Assembly (NCBI GenBank): GCA_022605425.2
Contig: CM061254.1
Location: forward strand, 186,001 to 250,000
Direction: 5' to 3'
Origin: Hamiltosporidium tvaerminnensis
Lineage: Eukaryota > Microsporidia > Dubosqiidae
DNA length: 64,000 nt
Position 1 is the first letter of the stretch. Every line of letters starts with the position of its first letter. This document shows positions 56,866 to 64,000 of this stretch, piece by piece. The translations under genes were made by a program, and so were the position numbers. The notes beneath the pieces were generated by a model, which ran no database searches, was not told where the DNA came from, and saw only the letters and a program-made list of their open reading frames with translations.

Positions 56866-59800
56866 GCATCAAATTTTAACAAAGAAATCGAAAATATAGA
56901 TGAACCAAATATAATCATAATTAAATAACATGGATTTTATTAAATTAAACGTTTGAGACTTTTTTATTGCTTATAATTTCATTTATACAACCAAAAGAAT
57001 ATGATTTAAGAAGATAAACTTTGCAAGTTATATGAAGATAATATGAAATGCGTCTATTGGATCGGATTAAGCGGTAAATCAAATTAGATGGAAAAGCATT
57101 TACAGATTTCTACAATGTGATATGACACAAATATTTTACGATTCGAATTTTTTGTGTCGGTTCAGTGACTCAACACACAAAGCACCGTTTTTTAAATACA
57201 GAACATTTTTAGGATCAAATCGGTTTGCTTCTACAATTAGAAGATTGCTTAAAAAACATTTCTTATAAATTTATTTGCAATCTTTTCATCAATATAAAAT
57301 TTTTAATTCTTACAAAAGTAATTTTCAGGCCCAACCTAGAGTTTTTTGAATGAAGCTTTCATCAAATTTTAATTTTATTATATTTTAGATAAACAATTTT
57401 ATTGTTTAAAATCAATTTTATAATATTTCAAAACTATTCATTTAATACACTTTAAATATAAAACTATTCGAGTAAATATTTTTCTTGTAAATTGATGAAT
57501 CTAGAAATGTAAAAAGTTAACCTTTTTTGTTATGTGTATCACTATTTCAAATTATTAATTCGAATTTCTTCTGATTTCTATTTTATAGTTCTATACCGAA
57601 TAAAAGACACAAATAAATAAGAAACTTTATTTCATCAAATTAACAGTTACAAAAATAAATAAATATTTTTCGAAACATAATATGAACTAATCTATCAATA
57701 TACTGGAAAATGAGAATAATATGAGAACAAAGATCAATATAGGTTATTAAATAGCTATACCTACAACACTTCACAGATGAATTTGCATTTTTTCAATAAA
57801 AATTAGATTAAGGATTTCAAAAAAGTGAATGAATATTAAATAAATTTAATATTAAAACAAGAGACAGTTTAAACATTTTATAAAATTCGGTTTACGTAAA
57901 AAAATTTGTTATAAGCATATTGTAGTTTTCACATAATCTTAAAAGCTATCACAATATACGATTTTCTCTGTGAAATATATTTTTGTATAATTATATTATT
58001 GAAATCACAAAATTGTTGATTCAAAGAACAATAATTGAAACCAGAATTTATTACGTTAATTACTCATATAAATATCGGAATAAAATACTTGAAATAATTG
58101 CTTCTTTATGTTGTAATAAACAAATTCATAATACTTAGTTCGGGTGAACAATGTATTATATAAATAGAAAAAAGAAAAAAAGAGATTTAATCGGCAATAA
58201 AAATTTTGTCAATTTTATTTGCTGCTTGACAACTTTTCAGCATTCAATATTTTTTATTTTATATGGTGAAAAAATAATGTCGTTCTAACAAAAATTAATC
58301 TTTTAACTCATGATAGATCATTAATTAGTTTTAAATTCTTTCAAATATCTTTAGGTTTTTGCGTATACCGCAGATCTTCATCGGATTCCACAATTTTTTT
58401 ATTTTTGGCATTTCGTGAAAAAATCAAACAAAAGCAATGTTTTGTTAAAATGTATATAGGAACGATGCAAATCAAGGTTCAAATCCAAATTATATTAATT
58501 TCAAATCCAAAAATATCAATATATGTACCAAATATTGCATATAATTGTTTTTGTACTCATGACCTATAAAAATCTAAGAAATAAAGTCAAAAAAAATTCA
58601 ATTCAAGAACATTTATATTTTTTAGGTTCTAAGAAAAGTAGCTAGTATATTTAGATTACAAAACCAATAAAACTAAGAGTTATATTTCATTATGAAACAT
58701 CAAAGCTAAGAGGGATTTTAAGAACATAAATGCACTAGGAGAAGACTAGTTTATAAGTTTAACATAAATATTTCTGCATATAAATTCATAAAGACTAATA
58801 AAAACCTTTGGAGCTAAGAATTTAATTAGAGGGATATAAGAATAAACTAGAACTAATGAAAGCCGTCTTTGATTGCAATAATGTTTATTGAAACCTTTTG
58901 CATTATTTAGACACCAAAGTTATAAATCAAAAGTCTAGAATTTGAATTAAGATAAACTCAAATACAAACTTAACTTAATATGTGGCATAAAAACATATTT
59001 TAAATGTGTATTTATAAAGTTGAGTTAACAATATAAATAGATTTGGATCTGTGAATCTCCTAAATAACTGAGTCAGAAAGTGTTTACATTCCGTGCATCC
59101 ATATAAATTTAAAAATATTCCTACATTTAATTTTTACTCCTGTCATAAAATAAAAGTCTCAACTGATCGATTTTAAGCCTTTAGAAGATCGAGAGTTATT
59201 ACATTTGCCCCTTTTCCATATGTGTTACCAGAAGTTTAAATTATTTCTAAATTTGAAGAAATTTTATATGCAGATTTTTCACATACAAATATAAAGAATG
59301 ATATCTTGAGATTTTATGTGTATTAAAATTGCGTTCTCCAGACGCAGCAAAAATATAAACATATATAAACGAAATGTAATATAAAAGGTTTTATTTTTGA
59401 AAGTAACCCACTCAATATGATTTCCATTTCGATACCTTTTTCATAGCATTTAAGCATCCCTTATCTAGTTTATTAAATTTATAGTCATCTGGACTATATA
59501 TAGCCTAGGAACTTTGTTTTGAGTGTCATTCTTGTAATTTTTTGTCTAAAATCTCAAAAAGAATACATTATTTGTCAGAAAAAAAGTTGCTTTTACTAAT
59601 GTAGCTCAGTTCCTACAAGAAGTCGATATAACTTCTATGTTTCGTATTTATTTTTATAAAAATAACATTTGACATTTAAAGAATAAATCTATAAATATTT
59701 TTCTTGCATTGGCATGATTTCTGTCAACATCCGAAATCATATTATTAGTGTGAATTTCTTCGTTTCAGCAGAGTATTTTGAACAAAAGATTCGAAGGATC

Positions 59801-61900
59801 TTTTAGCTTGATTGTTTAAATTGATTACCAAATCTCTTTAATTTTAACTATAAATTACTTTTCTTTTTCCGATTAAATTTAACTAAGGTTTATTTTTAAT
59901 TAGCTTTTGCATTTTTTTTGTCACCGCTCTTCAATAGTAGATAGATCTATATCAAATATTTCTCCTAAGTTCTGTAGAATGAGAACTTATTTAAATAATA
60001 ATGTGGTATCTTTATAATATCTACTAAATACAGACAGATTTCTTAGTTATGTTATAATGTTTCTATGCTGATATTTTCTTTGATGAAATCATCTTTTAAT
60101 TTACTTGTTAGTCTTCTTACAATTTATATAAGGCAGAGCGTCTTTGGAAGAAAAATTTTTTGCGTAAACCTTTAACTTTGATCTATACATGATTTTATAT
60201 GAAGCAGAGGTTATGCCAATATGATGACCTCGGGTTTTCAAAATCCTAACGAAAAGTAAGGTTTCGAAATATTAATTTCTCTTGTTGTTCTCTACCTCAA
60301 ACAAAAAATATCTCATACACAATTAGTAAAACTTTCTACATAACCTTGACTTGCAAGTGTCGTGGCTTCCCATGCCTAGCGTATACATAACTCACATTTA
60401 CATAGAAATTTAATAGACTTTAGCAAATACTCATCCCTCGGCTTTCTTCATTATAGGAGCTGCTCTAAAAATTGTTAAAATCTCTAAATTACTCTACAAC
60501 CTTCGTCTATACATATGTTCTGGTATGTTAAACTTTAATAAATCTAGTTTAATTATATTGGTATACAAACATGGATTTTACTATTCAATAGACTGACTAC
60601 ATATCAATCAATGGAATTGGCGTCTTGAATTCCTTTTTTAGGTAATGGGTTCTTTCCGATCCATTCTTTTTTTGATAAATTGGTTATTTTTCAGGTTATA
60701 TACATAATCTATATGAGCTACACTTATTTCACCTGTGATATTTTTATACTATAAATTTTTACATTTGCCATAAGATATAACCACCATCTTAGTCAACTTG
60801 TGCCCCATTTAAACTTTAAGTGCCTATCTCATTTACGTAAAACTATATCGTACCTCGGCCCTCTCCAAATCGACTCTTTCTTTTTGCCTCCTCCAATATC
60901 TATGCTGTAAACTGGCATATATACTGACAATCTTCTAATTTTTTTTAACACATTCTTTTACGATGCTTCAACTCTTTCTATTTACTCTAATTGTTGTAGT
61001 TTTGCACATTTGTGTGTTCTTAAATCTTAATGGCACAATTTATAAAAAAGTTAATCAAAACGATAGGCTAAAGTATTTACAATTATCAGCACCGGTTGCT
61101 TCATTTAATTTTTTGTGAAACAAAGAAAAGATTGATCAAAATGACCTTATTGAAACAACTATTTCGTAAAAAATAAATATTACAAGTGAACATATGAGAA
61201 AAGCATGAAATCGACCAGCGATAATTATACCGGACGTAATTTTCAAAGTCTCTGTCAATTTATTAAGCACCAGCGAAATCATAGAAGTCAATATTGATTA
61301 GTATTATAAAATAAATCTTAAATTGCCGTGAAACTATTAGATTTTTCGTTTTTATTGTTTTAAAATTTTGATTTTAAAGTCCCTATCATTACTCCCTTGA
61401 CTAATTAGATAGTCGTAGTTTATATAATCAACAGTACTTATATAAACTTTCAAGACTTTTTCTTGAGCGCGATGAAGAGAACGGGATTCAAGATGAAATA
61501 CGACTGTAATTGAAATAATACATGTCTGGTGTTCATTCAGTGGGTTGAAAGCTAATAACACATATAATTCTTAAAAAATATATAGCACAAAAAAAAACTT
61601 TGCCTAATTTTATGCGAAAAATTAAGAAATCAGATTATAGTGCATTATATTGGAAAGAAGATTTAATAAAAGAATTTAAAAATAGCCGTATTTGGAGAAA
61701 AAACATAAATGAAAAAGCTCTCGCATACTATGCTGTAAAAAATAAATTTAACTTGATCAACTATTAAAATAAATGCTAAAACACGAAAATAAAATTTACT
61801 GATAATTTTAAATAAACTTCCATCTCAATAAAAATTTGTTTTGTGAAAATCTATTTACTAAAGCATATCTACCACATATCTATATATATCTCCTTTGCAA
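56866..61900. other. 5-kb gene-free stretch
   Basis: No intact gene. 60.2-61.0 kb is less AT-rich and its minus strand contains broken, less random peptides, which may be an old retroelement. The evidence is too weak to annotate. A short inverted repeat (TTTTGTGT...ACACACAAAG) lies at 57148-57182. Confidence 0.45.
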
Positions 61901-61911
61901 ACACTAAATAA

Positions 61912-63230
61912 TTAAAAAATTCTCAAGGTCATAGGTTTTATTAAGTATTCAATCTTACGGTTGTCATAACTTAAACAAAAGTCAAGAAAGTATTTTGTAT
62001 TGCTAGATATATTCTTAAATATAAAATATCTTGGATCTGATTTTCTCACTATTTCTATCATTTCATAATCATTTTTATTCGTTACACACAGATAAAAAAA
62101 ATATTTTGTTTTCCACTTGTTAACTGTTTGTTCCGCGTTACACCAATTGAAATTAAATTCAAACGTGATATATGAATGTTTTAATAAAATTTTGAATTTG
62201 TAATCATAATCTTCTTTAGTTTTTAACGATAAGAAATAATGAAATTCTGTGTTATGGCTAAACGATTTAAATTCAAAATTTCTTAGTGGATATGACAGTA
62301 TAATATCTTCATATAGAGCTGGATCACATGAGAACCCAAAAGATATTATATACTGCTTCATTGCAGTTTTCAGTGTCGTTTTCCGAATTAAGGTATCTTC
62401 TTCGTATAATACAGATCCAATTGTATCAATAATATAGAGATTATAATTACCAAACAAATAATACGTGTTTTTTCCAAATGCTTCATTAAATAACTTAATC
62501 ATTTTGGATTTATCAATATTTTCATTGGGTGTTTCAACTTCTGAGAATATTTTAACGGATAAAAAATCATACTTATATTTAATCAATGTTGAAGTCAGTA
62601 ATTGATATGTGTAGGGTATATTTTTTGTTATTCCATTGCTTACATCCTCTATTGAAATTTAAGATATATCTTTACAATGAAAAATTGAGATTTTGCGCAA
62701 ACATTTATACATTTGAAATAATAAAAATAGGAAGAACTTAAATCCTTTTGACTTAAAATTTTGCAGCTGTTTCGTACAGAATCTGCTCTGTATGAAAAAG
62801 ATGGAGATCATGCAAATGATACCGACCAAGTATGATGATATATTTGTTTTATGTGAAACGCTTTGAATATAATTTGTTTAAATGGAAATTTCGTATTCAA
62901 ATCTGCCGTATATAGATTTATATTATATACACTTTAGCTCTTTGATTCAAGATAATTTAATATTGAGCTAGTTGCAAGTTCAAGATGAATATCATAAAAC
63001 ATTAAATATGTAAAATCCATTGAAATTGATTGTGAGAGAAGCTGTTTTGTCTCCATATTATATAAATCAAGTGATTTTTTCATGAGGTATTCTCTATATT
63101 CATCTATATCGTAATACTTCCCAGTAAAATCCGTAGGCTTGCAAAAGCTAATAAACGTACAAAAAACTAGAAAATTTTTCTTGAATATTTCAACCATTCC
63201 GTTCATGTTTGGGTTAGTGGAAAATTTCAT
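61912..63230 (-). pseudogene. unrecognised gene broken by two stops and a frameshift (~440 codons)
   Basis: From the ATG at 63230 (MKFSTNPNMNGMVEIFKKNF, then LVFCTFISFCKP, signal-like) one frame reads through an in-frame TAA (62934), continues as SVYNINLYTADLNTKFPFKQ to an in-frame TGA (near 62810), and then continues as SPSFSYRADSV... to a TAG (near 62656). Coding continues in a neighbouring frame, open from about 62655, through the 224-codon stretch to 61912. No ATG opens that second frame, which supports one former gene rather than two. The family is unknown; the product would have been Phe/Tyr/Asn-rich, like the 530-aa protein at 46-47.5 kb. The decay looks recent, because most of the frame is clean. 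Confidence 0.6.
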
Positions 63231-63420
63231 TTAATAGCAATATAGATTTTTTTTAGATGTTCTAATTATAGTAATTAATGTCATATTTTAAAAAAGACTC
63301 ACCTCGTTTATTCTAGTCTTTTTATTTCGTTATATAATTAACTTATGGTAAAAATACTGAAGAAATTTTCTGTTTAATTATTTGGTAGAGTCATATTTAA
63401 AAAATTACTCTATGCATTTT

Positions 63421-63895
63421 TTAGCTCGAAGGTGGAGCTTTAAGGAATTTTGGATAGAAATCTAAAAAAGTGTCAAAATGATATACAAAAATGACAAAAC
63501 TAGTTGAAAAACTTAAAATATAATACGTCAAATAACAAAATTTATTTAAAATGGATTTTTTTATTCTATGTTTTTTAGTTACCCTTGAGAATATTTCTTG
63601 TTCCATTTTTTCACCTATTTTTGACTTTTTAGTACTATTAGTAATATTTTAAAAATTGGTATAAGAAAAAAAGTTGTAGCCCAAAACAAAGGAAAATCAT
63701 AAGAAAAGGCTAAAACTAAGCCGATGAGTTTCAAACGAGTTTTAATGAGACTAAAATTTAAGAAAATTCTACCGGGAATCCTCAATTTTACTCCTCTTAC
63801 AAAAACGCTGAATCCATCACCTTGCCAAACATATAATAACACGCACAACTCTGGGAATTGATATTCAACTTCGCTTAATACACAACCCGATCATC
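63421..63895 (-). other. two adjacent short frames, possible relic
   Basis: A frame open from about 63895 to 63615, without ATG, encodes LCVLLYVWQGDGFSVFVRG and then a hydrophobic end (FWATTFFLIPIFKILLIVL). A second frame with ATG at 63606 runs to 63421. Composition is less random than the surroundings. This could be the end of a decayed gene entering from the right. No family recognised. Confidence 0.25.
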
Positions 63896-64000
63896 AGACA
63901 AAATCTCTGAGTACTAGCCTTAGTGCGACATGAAAAACGCAAAACTCAAGCTATTTTCAAAGGTAAATGTTAAATGCCAATGAATACATTACTCGATTCC

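Noticed and set aside
60230-60960. Decayed LINE reverse transcriptase on the minus strand
   Set aside because: Fragments such as NPLPKKGIQDANS and SLLNSKIH recall the start of RT domains, but no catalytic motif (FADD-like) could be found and frames change constantly. A translated search would settle it.

Overview
This window looks like nuclear DNA of a microsporidian with a large, transposon-rich, very AT-rich genome. The grounds are: compact ATG-started genes with CCC motifs just before several starts; a 29-nt spliceosomal intron of microsporidian type; reduced versions of core eukaryotic proteins (alpha-SNAP-like, RWD/DFRP-like, two-box HMG, SLC35-type transporter); leucine-rich-repeat and secreted acidic low-complexity proteins; and a decayed KRBA2-like integrase of the kind annotated in microsporidian genomes. 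The genus cannot be fixed from sequence alone. Hamiltosporidium/Nosema-like is a guess from style.

Layout. 1-12.7 kb is mostly dead DNA: one small secreted ORF (2.1-2.35 kb), a G-rich minisatellite, a nested mosaic of hAT-type MITE + tRNA-derived SINE + decayed integrase (4.1-6.0 kb), and an LRR gene split by a frameshift (7.6-10.0 kb). 12.8-13.5 kb is a Cys-rich gene in three successive frames. 14.0-16.5 kb holds two related dispersed elements (short family B, long family A). 16.9-27.1 kb is the main gene island: RWD/DFRP-like protein, an intron-containing coiled-coil gene, a four-TM protein, an FoP/ALY-tail-like basic protein, an SLC35C2-like transporter, an alpha-SNAP-like protein and a small secreted protein. 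27.6-39.2 kb is repeat-rich and carries a family of secreted acidic proteins (two intact, one dead), all on the minus strand. 39.6-41.4 kb is a cluster of two A elements around an inverted B element. 42.0-51.4 kb is a second island: two-box HMG protein, two unrecognised proteins, tRNA-Arg(ACG), and an AT-hook + SAP protein. 51.7-64 kb is nearly gene-free, with one triplicated repeat and one gene broken by stops and a frameshift.

Three things stand out. First, a family of ~700-bp non-coding dispersed repeats (A) shares its 5' module with a ~210-bp family (B) that folds into consecutive hairpins kept by paired changes between copies. Second, genes in the islands sit between mirror-image minisatellites (AACACCC-type before the start, GGGTGTTAAT-type after the stop), and at least two genes switch from C-rich to G-rich on the coding strand along their length. 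Third, the dead stretches can be read as layers of decayed genes and transposons. The functional genes are informational, trafficking and chromatin housekeeping genes and do not form an evident pathway or operon.
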